Notes: generated by a model from the sequence alone, not told the origin. A stretch of DNA of 64,000 nt from Falsibacillus pallidus (GCF_003350505.1 NZ_QQAY01000008.1:62001-126000), one strand, 5' to 3'. Positions 33,110-45,854 are shown, counted from the first letter of the stretch. Numbers and translations: made by a program.

Positions 33110-33895
33110 ATGGCAGCTTCAACTTTAGTAATCAAAGACCTTCACGTAGAGATTGAGGGGAAAGAAATTCTAAAAGGTGTGAACCTGGAAGTAAAAGGTG
33201 GAGAAATCCATGCAATCATGGGGCCGAACGGTACTGGTAAATCCACTTTATCTTCTGCAATCATGGGTCACCCTAAATACACTGTAACAAAAGGAAGCAT
33301 CACGCTTGATGGAAAAGACGTCCTTGAAATGGAAGTCGATGAGCGTGCACAAGCAGGACTATTCCTTGCTATGCAATACCCAAGCGAAATCAGCGGTGTA
33401 ACGAATGCGGACTTCCTGCGTTCCGCCATCAACAGCCGACGCGAAGAAGGAGAAGAAATCTCCTTGATGAAATTCATCCGCAAAATGGATGAAAAAATGG
33501 ATTTCTTGGAAATGGATCAAGACATGGCACAACGCTATTTGAATGAAGGTTTCTCCGGCGGTGAGAAAAAACGCAACGAAATTCTTCAATTAATGATGAT
33601 TGAACCAAAAATCGCCATCCTTGATGAAATTGACTCCGGTCTTGATATCGATGCACTTAAAGTCGTTTCTAAAGGAATCAATGAAATGCGCGGAGAAGAT
33701 TTTGGCTGCTTGATTATCACTCACTATCAGCGCCTGCTTAACTATATTACGCCAGACCATGTACACATTATGATGCAAGGACGCGTTGTTAAATCAGGTG
33801 GTCCTGAGCTGGCACAGCGCCTTGAAGCAGAAGGCTACGACTGGATCAAGCAAGAACTAGGAATCGAAGACGAAACTGTTGGTCAAGAAGCGTAA
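33110..33895 (+). CDS. sufC: Fe-S cluster assembly ATPase SufC
   Basis: A 261-residue soluble ABC ATPase of the SufBCD scaffold. Walker A is G-P-N-G-T-G-K-S-T near residue 38, the signature F-S-G-G-E-K-K-R near 148, and Walker B A-I-L-D-E-I-D-S-G near 172; the extra acidic Walker B context is typical for SufC. It is first in sufC-sufD-sufS-sufU-sufB, the main Fe-S assembly system of Bacillus. Confidence 0.97.
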   Translation: MAASTLVIKDLHVEIEGKEILKGVNLEVKGGEIHAIMGPNGTGKSTLSSAIMGHPKYTVTKGSITLDGKDVLEMEVDERAQAGLFLAMQYPSEISGVTNADFLRSAINSRREEGEEISLMKFIRKMDEKMDFLEMDQDMAQRYLNEGFSGGEKKRNEILQLMMIEPKIAILDEIDSGLDIDALKVVSKGINEMRGEDFGCLIITHYQRLLNYITPDHVHIMMQGRVVKSGGPELAQRLEAEGYDWIKQELGIEDETVGQEA

Positions 33896-33912
33896 GCGTT
33901 AGGGGGATAAAG

Positions 33913-36876
<2,964 letters not shown>

Positions 36877-36908
36877 AGAGTTTCTACTCTTGAATGGAGG
36901 AATGATTT

Positions 36909-38306
36909 ATGGCTAAGAAAGCGCCAGAAATCGGGGATTACAAATATGGCTTTCATGATAAAGACGTTTCAGTATTCCGCTCCAAGCGCGGCTTGACTCG
37001 TGAAATTGTCGAAGAAATTTCCCGTATGAAAAATGAGCCGCAATGGATGCTTGATTTCCGTCTGAAATCATTGGAGCATTTTTATAATATGTCCATGCCG
37101 CAATGGGGTGGAGACTTATCAGCACTTAAGTTTGATGAAATCACTTACTACGTGAAGCCTTCAGAGAAATCTGAGCGTTCATGGGATGAAGTGCCAGAAG
37201 AAATCAAACAGACATTTGATAAACTCGGCATCCCTGAAGCAGAGCAAAAGTATTTGGCAGGGGTTTCTGCTCAATATGAATCCGAAGTTGTCTACCACAA
37301 CATGAAGGAAGATCTTGAAGAGATGGGTATCGTATTTAAAGATACAGACACAGCCCTAAAAGAAAACGAAGATATTTTCCGTGAACACTGGGCAAAAGTC
37401 ATTCCGCCGACAGACAACAAATTTGCTGCACTTAACTCAGCAGTTTGGTCAGGGGGATCATTCATCTACGTACCACCTGGTGTAAAAGTGGATACACCGC
37501 TTCAAGCATATTTCCGAATCAACTCTGAGAACATGGGTCAGTTTGAGCGTACATTGATCATTGTCGATGAAGGCGCTCATGTGCATTACGTAGAAGGATG
37601 TACAGCACCAGTCTATACGACAAACTCCCTGCACTCTGCAGTTGTTGAAATCATCATCAAGAAAGATGCGTATTGCCGCTACACGACTATCCAGAACTGG
37701 GCGAACAACGTATTCAACCTTGTTACAAAGCGTGCAGTCTGTGAGGCGAACGCAACGATGGAATGGATCGATGGAAACATCGGATCAAAATTAACAATGA
37801 AATACCCTGCGGTCATCCTGAAAGGTGAAGGCGCAAGAGGTATGACTCTATCCATTGCTTTGGCAGGTAAAGGCCAGCATCAGGATGCAGGTGCAAAAAT
37901 GATTCACTTGGCTCCGAATACTTCTTCTACCATTGTTTCGAAATCCATTTCGAAACAAGGCGGAAAAGTAACGTACCGCGGTATCGTTCATTTTGGACGA
38001 AAAGCGGACGGCGCCCGCTCCAACATCGAGTGTGATACATTAATCATGGATAATCAATCAACTTCAGATACGATCCCTTACAATGAGATCTTGAACGACA
38101 ACATCTCATTGGAGCATGAAGCGAAAGTTTCAAAAGTATCAGAAGAACAGCTTTTCTACTTGATGAGCCGAGGAATTTCCGAAGAAGAAGCAACGGAAAT
38201 GATCGTAATGGGCTTCATCGAGCCATTTACAAAAGAACTTCCAATGGAATATGCCGTTGAAATGAACCGCCTGATCAAGTTCGAAATGGAAGGTTCCATC
38301 GGATAA
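36909..38306 (+). CDS. sufB: Fe-S cluster assembly protein SufB
   Basis: A 465-residue scaffold component of SufBCD. It contains the cluster-region V-E-G-C-T-A-P near residue 232, R-G-I-V-H-F-G near 357, and the I-E-C-D-T-L segment near 374. Last gene of the suf operon, with GGAGG before the ATG and a terminator shortly after the stop. Confidence 0.97.
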   Translation: MAKKAPEIGDYKYGFHDKDVSVFRSKRGLTREIVEEISRMKNEPQWMLDFRLKSLEHFYNMSMPQWGGDLSALKFDEITYYVKPSEKSERSWDEVPEEIKQTFDKLGIPEAEQKYLAGVSAQYESEVVYHNMKEDLEEMGIVFKDTDTALKENEDIFREHWAKVIPPTDNKFAALNSAVWSGGSFIYVPPGVKVDTPLQAYFRINSENMGQFERTLIIVDEGAHVHYVEGCTAPVYTTNSLHSAVVEIIIKKDAYCRYTTIQNWANNVFNLVTKRAVCEANATMEWIDGNIGSKLTMKYPAVILKGEGARGMTLSIALAGKGQHQDAGAKMIHLAPNTSSTIVSKSISKQGGKVTYRGIVHFGRKADGARSNIECDTLIMDNQSTSDTIPYNEILNDNISLEHEAKVSKVSEEQLFYLMSRGISEEEATEMIVMGFIEPFTKELPMEYAVEMNRLIKFEMEGSIG

Positions 38307-38324
38307 TTCATTTATACCAAAAGT

Positions 38325-38357
38325 CCGCATTGTGGTTTTCGCAATGCGGGTTTTTCT
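38325..38357 (+). terminator. Terminator of the suf operon
   Basis: CCGCATTG pairs with CAATGCGG around a nine-base loop, with five T. Confidence 0.9.
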
Positions 38358-38400
38358 TTGATAAGATAGGGGTAAAACATAGTCCCAAGGAGGGGTTGGC

Positions 38401-39249
38401 GTGATCTATGTTGGAGTGACCGGATGGGGCGACCATGACTCTTTATATACCGGCTTGACGAATAAAAGGGACCGATTGAAGGAATACAGCGGGCATTTTC
38501 CGATTGTGGAGCTTGATGCCAGCTTTTATGCTGTGCAGCCAAAAAGAAATGTTGAAAAATGGCTGAAGGAAACTCCTGAATCTTTTCAATTCATCGTAAA
38601 GGCCTACCAGGGGATGACGGGGCATCAAAGGGGAGAAATTCCTTTTGAGACTGTTAAGGATATGTTCGAGGCATTCATCGACTCTGTACGGCCGATCCAT
38701 GAATCAGGAAAATTGGCGATGGTGCTGTTTCAATTTCCGCCTTGGTTCGATTGTAAAAAGGAAAACGTGGATTATATCCGCTATTGCAAGTCAATGATGG
38801 GGGATATGCCTTGTGCCATTGAGTTCCGTCATCAGTCATGGTATCGTCCTGAATTCCGGGAAAGGACGCTTGCCTTCATTCGCGATGAAAATTGGATTCA
38901 CAGCATCTGTGATGAACCACAGGCCGGGGAAGGATCTGTCCCGACTGTGCTTGAAGCAGTAAACCCTGAAAGAACGCTCATCCGCCTGCACGGCAGGAAT
39001 TTTCATGGATGGAATAAGCCGAACGGAGACAATTGGCGGGAAGTAAGGTATCTTTACCGATATAATAAAGAAGAACTGCTTGAATGGAAGAATAATATCG
39101 GGGTCCTTAAGAATCAGACAAAGGATCTTTATGTGTTGTTCAACAACAACTCCGGCGGGGATGCTGCAGATAACGCCAAACAGTTCATTGAATTGATGGA
39201 TATCGAATATCAGGGGCTGGCGTCAAGGCAGCTGGATATATTTGATTGA
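38401..39249 (+). CDS. yunF: DUF72 family TIM-barrel protein YunF
   Basis: A 282-residue protein of the DUF72 (UPF0759) family. It has the family N-terminus I-Y-V-G-V-T-G-W, the segment F-P-I-V-E-L-D-A-S-F-Y near residue 35, C-A-I-E-F-R-H-Q-S-W near 138, and R-L-H-G-R-N near 197. The fold is a TIM-barrel resembling sugar isomerases or nucleases, but the reaction is not established. The GTG start has AAGGAGG upstream. First of the yunF-E-D-C run. Confidence 0.9.
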   Translation: MIYVGVTGWGDHDSLYTGLTNKRDRLKEYSGHFPIVELDASFYAVQPKRNVEKWLKETPESFQFIVKAYQGMTGHQRGEIPFETVKDMFEAFIDSVRPIHESGKLAMVLFQFPPWFDCKKENVDYIRYCKSMMGDMPCAIEFRHQSWYRPEFRERTLAFIRDENWIHSICDEPQAGEGSVPTVLEAVNPERTLIRLHGRNFHGWNKPNGDNWREVRYLYRYNKEELLEWKNNIGVLKNQTKDLYVLFNNNSGGDAADNAKQFIELMDIEYQGLASRQLDIFD

Positions 39250-39298
39250 TCTCTCAGATGGACCATTTAGGGGTGTATGAAAGAGGAGAGAAACGAGT

Positions 39299-40123
39299 AT
39301 GGAATGGATAGTGTTATTATTCATCGGCCTGGCAGCTGGGGCACTGGGCTCTTTAGTGGGGCTTGGCGGAGGAATCATCATCGTTCCTTCCTTGATTTAT
39401 TTTGGAAGCTATACCGGCATCATCCCGGAAACTAGTCCACAAGTGATTGTGGGGACGTCATTGGCAGTGATGATTTTCACCGGTTTATCCTCAACTTTAT
39501 CCTATATGAAGCATAAAACAATTGATTATAAGAGCGGATGGATATTTTTCATCGGAAGCGGACCAGGAAGCCTATTGGGGGCATGGATCAATAAAAGTTT
39601 AAATCTGCACAGCTTCAGCCTTTATTTCGGTTTCTTTATGGTGTTTGTTTCCGTTCTGCTGATGGTGAAGAAATACTTCAAGCCGGTTAAACATAATCCA
39701 AATGCAGGAATTCAAAAGACTTATACAGATCCACAAGGGAATATACATACGTATGGGTTCAGCCCCATAATTGGGATTATGATCAGCTTTGCGGTCGGAC
39801 TTCTTTCTGGTCTGTTTGGCATCGGCGGCGGCTCCTTGATGGTTCCTGCCATGATCTTGATCTTTTTATTTCCTGCCCACGTGGCCATTGCGACCTCAAT
39901 GTTCATGGTCTTCTTATCTTCCGTGACAAGCTCCATTGCCCATATCAGTATGGGGAACATCGATTGGATCTTTGCCTCTGCTTTGATACCGGGCGCTTGG
40001 GTCGGGGCAAAATTAGGGGTCTATTTAAATACAAAATTTTCATCCAAGACTTTGGTGAACCTTTTAAGGATCATCCTGATCATTGCAGGAATACGATTGA
40101 TCCTTCAAGGGCTCTCAGGGTGA
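39299..40123 (+). CDS. yunE: TauE/SafE-family membrane exporter YunE
   Basis: A 274-residue protein with about eight membrane helices. Two inverted repeats of the family are visible as G-L-G-G-G-I-I-I-V-P near residue 22 and G-I-G-G-G-S-L-M-V-P near 177. Members export or import sulfite, sulfoacetate or related small anions; here the substrate is not predictable. Confidence 0.92.
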   Translation: MEWIVLLFIGLAAGALGSLVGLGGGIIIVPSLIYFGSYTGIIPETSPQVIVGTSLAVMIFTGLSSTLSYMKHKTIDYKSGWIFFIGSGPGSLLGAWINKSLNLHSFSLYFGFFMVFVSVLLMVKKYFKPVKHNPNAGIQKTYTDPQGNIHTYGFSPIIGIMISFAVGLLSGLFGIGGGSLMVPAMILIFLFPAHVAIATSMFMVFLSSVTSSIAHISMGNIDWIFASALIPGAWVGAKLGVYLNTKFSSKTLVNLLRIILIIAGIRLILQGLSG

Positions 40124-40141
40124 CAGAGGGGTGACGCATCT

Positions 40142-41488
40142 ATGAAGGAAACAATCCATATTTATCATACGAATGATATCCACAGCCACTTTGAGAACTG
40201 GACGGATATCAAACAATATCTCGCGGAACGCAGGGAGGAGCATGAAAAAACGGGGGAAGAAATGCTTCTCTTTGATATCGGCGATTTCTGCGATCGATGG
40301 CATCCATTAACAGAAGCGAGCAGAGGGAAAGAAAATATGGCTTTGCTGAATGACTCGAAATACACAGCAGCAACAATCGGAAATAACGAAGGGATCACTT
40401 TTGCATTCGGGGATCTGGATTCCCTTTACAACGAGGCGCACTTTGAAGTGATTGCAGCGAACCTTTTTTACAAGGATGGGAAACGACCCGATTGGGCTCT
40501 GCCGTATAAAATATATAAGACAAAGGGCGGCGTGAAGATAGGTGTCACAGGAGCCACAGCCTACTATGACACTTTCTATGACCTCCTTGGCTGGGATATT
40601 AAAGATCCTTTAAAAGAACTGGAACGGCAGATTGAGAGGTTGAAAAAAGAAGCAGATGTCATTATCGTCCTTTCGCATTTAGGGATTTACGAAGATGAAC
40701 AGCTTGCCAAAATGTGCCCTGAGATTGACTTAATTCTTGGCGGCCATACACATCATCTTTTGGAACAAGGTAAGCTTGTGGGCAAAACATTATTGGGTGC
40801 TGCAGGGAAACATGGCAGGCATGCGGGCCACATCAAGCTGGAATTTGACACGGACAGCAGACGAATCATAACTAAGGATGCTGAAATAGAATCCTTCCCG
40901 CCACACGATGTGGATCCTTACTGGTCAAAAGGAGAAACAATGCTGCAGAAAACAGTCGTCCACCTGAATCAGCGAATCGATACTGACTGGTTTACTCCGG
41001 CGGAATTGCCCCAGATGCTTTGTGATGCCCTTCATGAATGGTGCAAGGCAGATTGCACCATGCTGAATGCCGGTCTTGTCCTGGAGGGATTAGGAGAAGG
41101 GAATGTGACGGAATATGAATTGCTGAAGTGCCTGCCACACCCAATCAACCCATGCGTCATTACCGTAAAGGGTGCGGAGCTGAAGGAAATCATCAAGCAG
41201 TCATGCAATCCTGATTTAATTCAAATGGATGTGAAAGGGCTGGGATTCAGAGGGAAAAAGATGGGGATGTTCCATTACAATGGAATCCGTTTCGATCCTC
41301 ATTTCAAGAAAATCATGATAAATGGCATAACGCTTGACCCCGTTCAATCGTACCGGCTAGCCACAACAGATATGTTTACTTTCGGCAAATTCTTCCCTGA
41401 TATTCAACGGGCTGAACATAAAGAATATTTCTTTCCCGAATTCTTAAGAGATATCATGGCATGGAAGCTTAAGAAGCAGGCAGACTGA
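40142..41488 (+). CDS. yunD: 5'-nucleotidase/metallophosphoesterase-family protein YunD
   Basis: A 448-residue UshA-type protein without a signal peptide, so probably cytosolic. The metal motifs are H-T-N-D-I-H-S-H near residue 8, G-N-N-E near 80 (replacing the usual G-N-H-E), and G-G-H-T-H-H near 200. A 5'-nucleotidase C-terminal domain follows. It likely hydrolyses a nucleotide or phosphoester; the G-N-N-E substitution at a metal/catalytic site is worth noting. Confidence 0.9.
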   Translation: MKETIHIYHTNDIHSHFENWTDIKQYLAERREEHEKTGEEMLLFDIGDFCDRWHPLTEASRGKENMALLNDSKYTAATIGNNEGITFAFGDLDSLYNEAHFEVIAANLFYKDGKRPDWALPYKIYKTKGGVKIGVTGATAYYDTFYDLLGWDIKDPLKELERQIERLKKEADVIIVLSHLGIYEDEQLAKMCPEIDLILGGHTHHLLEQGKLVGKTLLGAAGKHGRHAGHIKLEFDTDSRRIITKDAEIESFPPHDVDPYWSKGETMLQKTVVHLNQRIDTDWFTPAELPQMLCDALHEWCKADCTMLNAGLVLEGLGEGNVTEYELLKCLPHPINPCVITVKGAELKEIIKQSCNPDLIQMDVKGLGFRGKKMGMFHYNGIRFDPHFKKIMINGITLDPVQSYRLATTDMFTFGKFFPDIQRAEHKEYFFPEFLRDIMAWKLKKQAD

Positions 41489-41542
41489 GTCACTTACAGC
41501 CTGGCTTTTTCATACAAATGGGTATGAAAGGAGTTGGGGAAC

Positions 41543-41845
41543 GTGGTTTCTTTAACGCCTGTAGACATAGAAGGCTTCACTTTCCTGGCAATTTCCGTGG
41601 AACTCCCGAAGACCACTTTGCTCGTCGTGACGAGTGAAAGGGGCTATATTATGTGCGGCGCCCTTGATGTGGGGCTGTTGAATGAGAGGCTTAAGGACCG
41701 CAAAATATTGGCGGGACGCGCTGTCGGGGTCAAAACTATTGACGAGCTCCTTGAGGCTCCTCTGGAATCGGTCACTCATGAAGCCTTGGATGCCGGGATT
41801 ACCCCGGGGATGCTTGGAAAGGATGCATTGCTTCTTATGCTGTAG
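41543..41845 (+). CDS. yunC: YunC-like protein (DUF1805)
   Basis: A 100-residue protein of the DUF1805 family with I-M-C-G-A-L-D-V near residue 37 and G-R-A-V-G-V-K-T near 61. The fold is small and soluble; its function is unknown to me. I choose GTG 41543, nine bases after AAAGGAG; a TTG at 41534 would abut the ribosome site. It follows yunD and ends the run with a terminator. Confidence 0.88.
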   Translation: MVSLTPVDIEGFTFLAISVELPKTTLLVVTSERGYIMCGALDVGLLNERLKDRKILAGRAVGVKTIDELLEAPLESVTHEALDAGITPGMLGKDALLLML

Positions 41846-41850
41846 CGGCC

Positions 41851-41895
41851 AAAAAAGGTATATTCCTCATGTCGTGCGAGGAGTATACTTTTTTT
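41851..41895 (+). terminator. Terminator after yunC
   Basis: AAGGTATATTCCTC pairs with GAGGAGTATACTT, with a nine-base loop and T tract. Confidence 0.9.
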
Positions 41896-41934
41896 GTTTA
41901 TGTACCGTTTGACGTAAAATAAGACTAATTCACC

Positions 41935-41962
41935 TTGAAAAAATTCTTAAATTCTATATAAT
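41935..41962 (+). promoter_or_regulatory. Promoter of the HD-GYP gene
   Basis: TTGAAA (41935-41940), 16 bp, TATAAT (41957-41962). Confidence 0.7.
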
Positions 41963-42026
41963 GAGAAACTAGAAAATAATGTCGGAAAAAGAAAAACTTT
42001 CAAAGATTATAGATTAGGAGAATCCT

Positions 42027-43133
42027 ATGAGGCTTATATCCACAAGGTCGTTAGAACCTGGCATGATTTTGGCTAGTGCAGTGTACAACCAAGTAGGACA
42101 AGTACTGCTGCAGGAAAAAGTAGAATTGAAGATCTCTTTGATTAAACGTTTGATTGAACTCGATATCAAATATGTCTATATTGAAGACTCTTTATCCGCA
42201 GGGATTAAAGTCAAGGACACAATCCCCGCTTCCGTCAAGCATAAAGCAATCCAGACGGTAGAAGCAGCTTTTACAGATATGCAGGCAGAAAACAAGTCAA
42301 AAAGAAGCTTTTTGCTGGACCAGAATTCTAAAATATTCAAGGACATCATCAAGGGTCTTTTGGATGAAATCAAAGGGAACCGGGACCTTCTCACGATTTT
42401 AACAGATGTGTATATATATGATTCGTATATTTTTCAGCATTCGTTCAATGTCACCCTCTACACGCTTGCGGTGGCCATGGAAATGGGTTATTCAAGCAAG
42501 AGTTTGGAAACCATCGGACTTGGCGCGATCCTTCATGACGTAGGAAAGATGATGGTGCCTGAAGATATTCTTATGAAGCCCGGAAAGCTTACAGGGGACG
42601 AATTTGAAGTCGTCAAAAAACATACTGATTTTGGATTCGATATTTTAAGGCAGCTCCATACAGTTCCCCTTTTAGTTGCCCACTGCGCATTCCAGCACCA
42701 TGAGCGGCTGGATGGATCAGGCTATCCAAGGGGATTGAACGGCAAGGAAATGCACGAATATGCCAAAATCATCGCCGTAGCGGATGTTTTTGATGCCGTC
42801 ACTTCCAACAGGGTATATAGGGGTGCCCTTCTCCCTCATGAGGGACTGGAGGTTTTATATGCAGGTTCCGGCACATTGTTCGAGCCTGAAATTGTTGATG
42901 CTTTCCGCAGGTCGGTCACGATCTATCCGAATGGCATAACTGTCCTTTTGAATGATTCCAGAAAAGGGATTGTATCGAAACAGAACCCTAGTTTGACTGA
43001 AAGGCCTGTTATTAGAATTATTGAAGAAAATGGCCGTGAACTTCAGGAGCCTTATGAGATTGATCTGAAAATAGAATTGGATGTCATGATCCATAGCTGC
43101 GATGTGGATTGGAAAAGTCCGGTAGCGAAATAA
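42027..43133 (+). CDS. HD-GYP domain phosphodiesterase
   Basis: A 368-residue protein with an N-terminal non-catalytic region of about 110 residues and an HD-GYP domain from about 120 to 300. Diagnostic residues are H-S-F-N-V near 139, H-D-V-G-K near 171, H-H-E-R-L-D-G-S-G-Y-P near 226 and D-V-F-D-A near 260. Such proteins usually hydrolyse c-di-GMP to GMP; some act on other dinucleotides. It has its own strong promoter, lies between yunC and yunB, and has no GGDEF partner in this window. Confidence 0.92.
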   Translation: MRLISTRSLEPGMILASAVYNQVGQVLLQEKVELKISLIKRLIELDIKYVYIEDSLSAGIKVKDTIPASVKHKAIQTVEAAFTDMQAENKSKRSFLLDQNSKIFKDIIKGLLDEIKGNRDLLTILTDVYIYDSYIFQHSFNVTLYTLAVAMEMGYSSKSLETIGLGAILHDVGKMMVPEDILMKPGKLTGDEFEVVKKHTDFGFDILRQLHTVPLLVAHCAFQHHERLDGSGYPRGLNGKEMHEYAKIIAVADVFDAVTSNRVYRGALLPHEGLEVLYAGSGTLFEPEIVDAFRRSVTIYPNGITVLLNDSRKGIVSKQNPSLTERPVIRIIEENGRELQEPYEIDLKIELDVMIHSCDVDWKSPVAK

Positions 43134-43193
43134 TTTCTTGCGTTAATTCCTCCTGTTCAAGCATAGATATAGCTTGTAAAGGGGGAATTTTTT

Positions 43194-43955
43194 GTGGCTA
43201 AATTCCATAGTGTCAAACCCCGGCGGGCAGGACCGCTTCCAACCCGGTATGTTTTTCTACTTACATTTGTCTTCTTCATTTTTTCTACGGTGGCAGGATT
43301 ATGGATCGTCAATGCCGGGCTGAAACCTACTCTCACCAAGTACGCGGAATCTGAAACGAAAAAAATCGCCGCGCTGGTCATCAGCAAAGCCATCAATAAA
43401 AAAGTCGCCAGTCTGATGGGAGAAGATTTAATTGAATCCATCCCGAGCGGCAGTTCAGACGGGATGCCCATCATCAATTTCAACACAAAGGTCATGAATA
43501 CGGTTTTGGAACAAACGCAAACCCTTGTTCAAGAAAATCTTAAAGAAGCAGAGAAGGGGAATCTGTCAGTCCTTGATACGCTGACAGATGTGGAAATAGA
43601 TAAAGAGGAGACGGCTAAAAAGCAAGGAATCGTCTACCTGGTGCCCTTGGGCCAGGCGACGAATAATGCTCTTCTTGGGAACCTCGGGCCAAAGATCCCC
43701 ATCCGCTTCCATGCAATCGGTGATGTAGAGACTGATATAAAATATAATATCCAGGACCGGGGGATTAACAATACCTTCATATATTTCTATGTCCATGTGG
43801 AAGTCAATGTCCAGATGATCATCCCATTTGCGACAAAGATGACCAAGTATGAACAAAATATCCCGATAGGCTTCACCCTTTTCCCTGGCAAAGTCCCGCA
43901 GTATTATAACGGAAATGGAAAAGCCAATCCTTCCATTCAACTGCCTGGGTCATAG
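43194..43955 (+). CDS. yunB: Sporulation protein YunB
   Basis: A 253-residue protein with one N-terminal membrane anchor (about residues 18-42) and an outer domain that includes P-L-G-Q-A-T-N-N-A-L-L-G-N-L-G-P near 145 and I-P-F-A-T near 215. This is the YunB sporulation family required for late spore development in B. subtilis under sigma-E. The GTG start has AGGGGG about nine bases upstream. No clear sigma-E promoter was read. Confidence 0.93.
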   Translation: MAKFHSVKPRRAGPLPTRYVFLLTFVFFIFSTVAGLWIVNAGLKPTLTKYAESETKKIAALVISKAINKKVASLMGEDLIESIPSGSSDGMPIINFNTKVMNTVLEQTQTLVQENLKEAEKGNLSVLDTLTDVEIDKEETAKKQGIVYLVPLGQATNNALLGNLGPKIPIRFHAIGDVETDIKYNIQDRGINNTFIYFYVHVEVNVQMIIPFATKMTKYEQNIPIGFTLFPGKVPQYYNGNGKANPSIQLPGS

Positions 43956-44105
43956 GAACTAATAAGAATTCAGAGATAAGGAGGCCTATTTGGCCTTTTT
44001 ATTATGCCTGCAATAATTTCCAAATGGCCCTTTAACTGATTAATATAGTAAAAACCAGTGAATTTCCTGTTTCCGTATTATCCTGAAAAAATTTTAAATA
44101 TTGTT

Positions 44106-44134
44106 TTGACAAGCATTTTAAATGCATATATACT
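44106..44134 (+). promoter_or_regulatory. Promoter of the NSS transporter operon, with spacer palindrome
   Basis: TTGACA (44106-44111), 17 bp, TATACT (44129-44134). The spacer contains GCATTTTAAATGC (44113-44125), a perfect 6-1-6 palindrome. A second inverted repeat GATTAT-N5-ATAATC lies at 44143-44159 near the start point. Both look like operators. No S-box or T-box motif is present before the gene. Confidence 0.75.
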
Positions 44135-44223
44135 TGATTTTAGATTATATTAAATAATCAGACAATATAAAAAATTCCAATTCTTTGGTACTTGAGTTGG
44201 AGGATAAAACAGGGGGGAATATG

Positions 44224-45738
44224 ATGGATAATCGTCCACAGTGGGGTACAAGGGCCGGCTTTGTCCTTGCAGCAATCGGCTCGGCAGTAGGTTTAGGAAA
44301 TATCTGGCGTTTTCCAGGAACAGCATATGACAATGGTGGAGGGGCATTCTTTCTTCCGTACTTATTTGCCCTTTTAACTGCGGGGATTCCGCTTTTGATT
44401 CTTGAATTTACCATCGGGCACAAGCATCGTGGATCAGCTCCGTTATCCTTTGCACGTGTACGGCGCGGTGCAGAATGGATGGGCTGGTGGCAAGTAGCCA
44501 TTGCATTTGTCATCTCGACTTATTATTCCGTCATCATTGCATGGGCAATGTCTTACTCAGTATTTTCATTTAAACTTTCCTGGGGACAGGGAGACACAGT
44601 CAATTTCCTGGTTTCAGACTACTTGAAAGTTGCAAAAGCAGGAGAAATCGGAAGCCTGGTGCCTGGGGTCCTCATCCCATTGATCATTACTTGGGTCGTT
44701 ACATTAGCCATCCTATTTGCAGGCGTCAAGAAAGGTATCGAAAAAGCGAACAAGATTATGATTCCAGCACTTGTTGTTTTATTCTTGATTATTGTTGTTC
44801 GCGCGTTGACTCTTGAAGGCGCAGTAGATGGATTGAATGCATTCTTCAAACCAAATTGGGACATGATTGCCAAGCCGCAGGTATGGGTGGCCGCATATGG
44901 ACAGATCTTCTTCTCGCTATCCATTGCATTCGCTATCATGGTAACCTACTCAAGCTATCTTCCAAAAAAATCAGATATCACCAATAATGCCTTTATTACA
45001 GGGTTTGCAAACTCCAGCGTTGAATTATTAGCTGGTATCGGAGTGTTCGCAGCTCTTGGTTTCATGGCACATCAACAAGGTGTTCCAGTCGATAAAGTGG
45101 TTAGCAGCGGTGTCATCCTGGCATTTGCCGTTTTCCCTGAAATCATCAACCAATTCCCTGCACTAAATGGATTGTTTGGATTCTTATTCTTCTTCTGTTT
45201 AGTACTTGCAGGTTTATCTTCATTAATTTCAATCGTCGAAACATTCATTGCAGGGGTTCAGGAGAAATTCAATGTATCCCGTAAATTGGCTGTTTCAGTC
45301 GGCGGCGGATTGTCCGCTTTGATTTCATTATTCTTTGCCACTCAAGGGGGATTGAACTTCCTTGATGTAACAGATGAATTCATCAACCAATTCGGTGTTG
45401 CATTAGCAGGGTTGTTCGAAGTTGTCTTCTTCGCATGGTTCGTGAAGCAGCTAAATCCATTGAAGCAGCATGCAGATGCGATCTCTGACATCAAACTCGG
45501 TGCCTGGTGGAAAATCTGTCTATCAGTCATTACCCCAATTGTTTTGGGCTACATGATGTACGGTAAATTCAAAGAACGTATTGTAAATGGATATGGCGAC
45601 TACCCAGCAGACTTCTTATTCAATTATGGATGGTCTGTAGCACTTGGCGCTATCCTCGTTGCGGTACTGATTTCAAGAAAATCCTGGCCGGGCAGCAAAA
45701 TTGAAGTTCCGGCATCAGATAAGGAGGTTTCAAGCTAA
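44224..45738 (+). CDS. NSS-family sodium-dependent transporter (MetP/YocR type)
   Basis: A 504-residue sodium:neurotransmitter symporter with about twelve membrane helices. The LeuT-type helix-1 motif is G-L-G-N-I-W-R-F-P near residue 24, followed by N-G-G-G-A-F-F-L-P-Y near 39. An unusual single-residue overlap joins it to a small subunit gene, an arrangement known for the MetP-MetS methionine/alanine transporters. The second ATG (44224) has better spacing from the GGGGGG site than 44221. The substrate is probably an amino acid, likely methionine or alanine. Confidence 0.92.
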   Translation: MDNRPQWGTRAGFVLAAIGSAVGLGNIWRFPGTAYDNGGGAFFLPYLFALLTAGIPLLILEFTIGHKHRGSAPLSFARVRRGAEWMGWWQVAIAFVISTYYSVIIAWAMSYSVFSFKLSWGQGDTVNFLVSDYLKVAKAGEIGSLVPGVLIPLIITWVVTLAILFAGVKKGIEKANKIMIPALVVLFLIIVVRALTLEGAVDGLNAFFKPNWDMIAKPQVWVAAYGQIFFSLSIAFAIMVTYSSYLPKKSDITNNAFITGFANSSVELLAGIGVFAALGFMAHQQGVPVDKVVSSGVILAFAVFPEIINQFPALNGLFGFLFFFCLVLAGLSSLISIVETFIAGVQEKFNVSRKLAVSVGGGLSALISLFFATQGGLNFLDVTDEFINQFGVALAGLFEVVFFAWFVKQLNPLKQHADAISDIKLGAWWKICLSVITPIVLGYMMYGKFKERIVNGYGDYPADFLFNYGWSVALGAILVAVLISRKSWPGSKIEVPASDKEVSS

Positions 45739-45854
45739 TGGACGCATCAGCAGTAGTCATGATGATCATCGGTATGGTAATCATTTGGGGAGGACTGGGA
45801 GCGAGCATTCTCCATGCAGTCCGAAAAGCTAAAGCCTCAAAATCTTCTTTATAA
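45738..45854 (+). CDS. MetS-like NSS transporter small subunit
   Basis: A 38-residue single-helix membrane protein: an N-terminal M-D-A-S-A-V-V, a helix rich in Met/Ile/Val/Gly, then a basic tail A-V-R-K-A-K-A-S-K. The ATG overlaps the stop of the transporter (TAATG). This matches the methionine/alanine NSS small subunit MetS, needed for transport activity in Corynebacterium. It is easily overlooked because of its size. An AAGGAGG site lies eleven bases upstream. Confidence 0.88.
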   Translation: MDASAVVMMIIGMVIIWGGLGASILHAVRKAKASKSSL

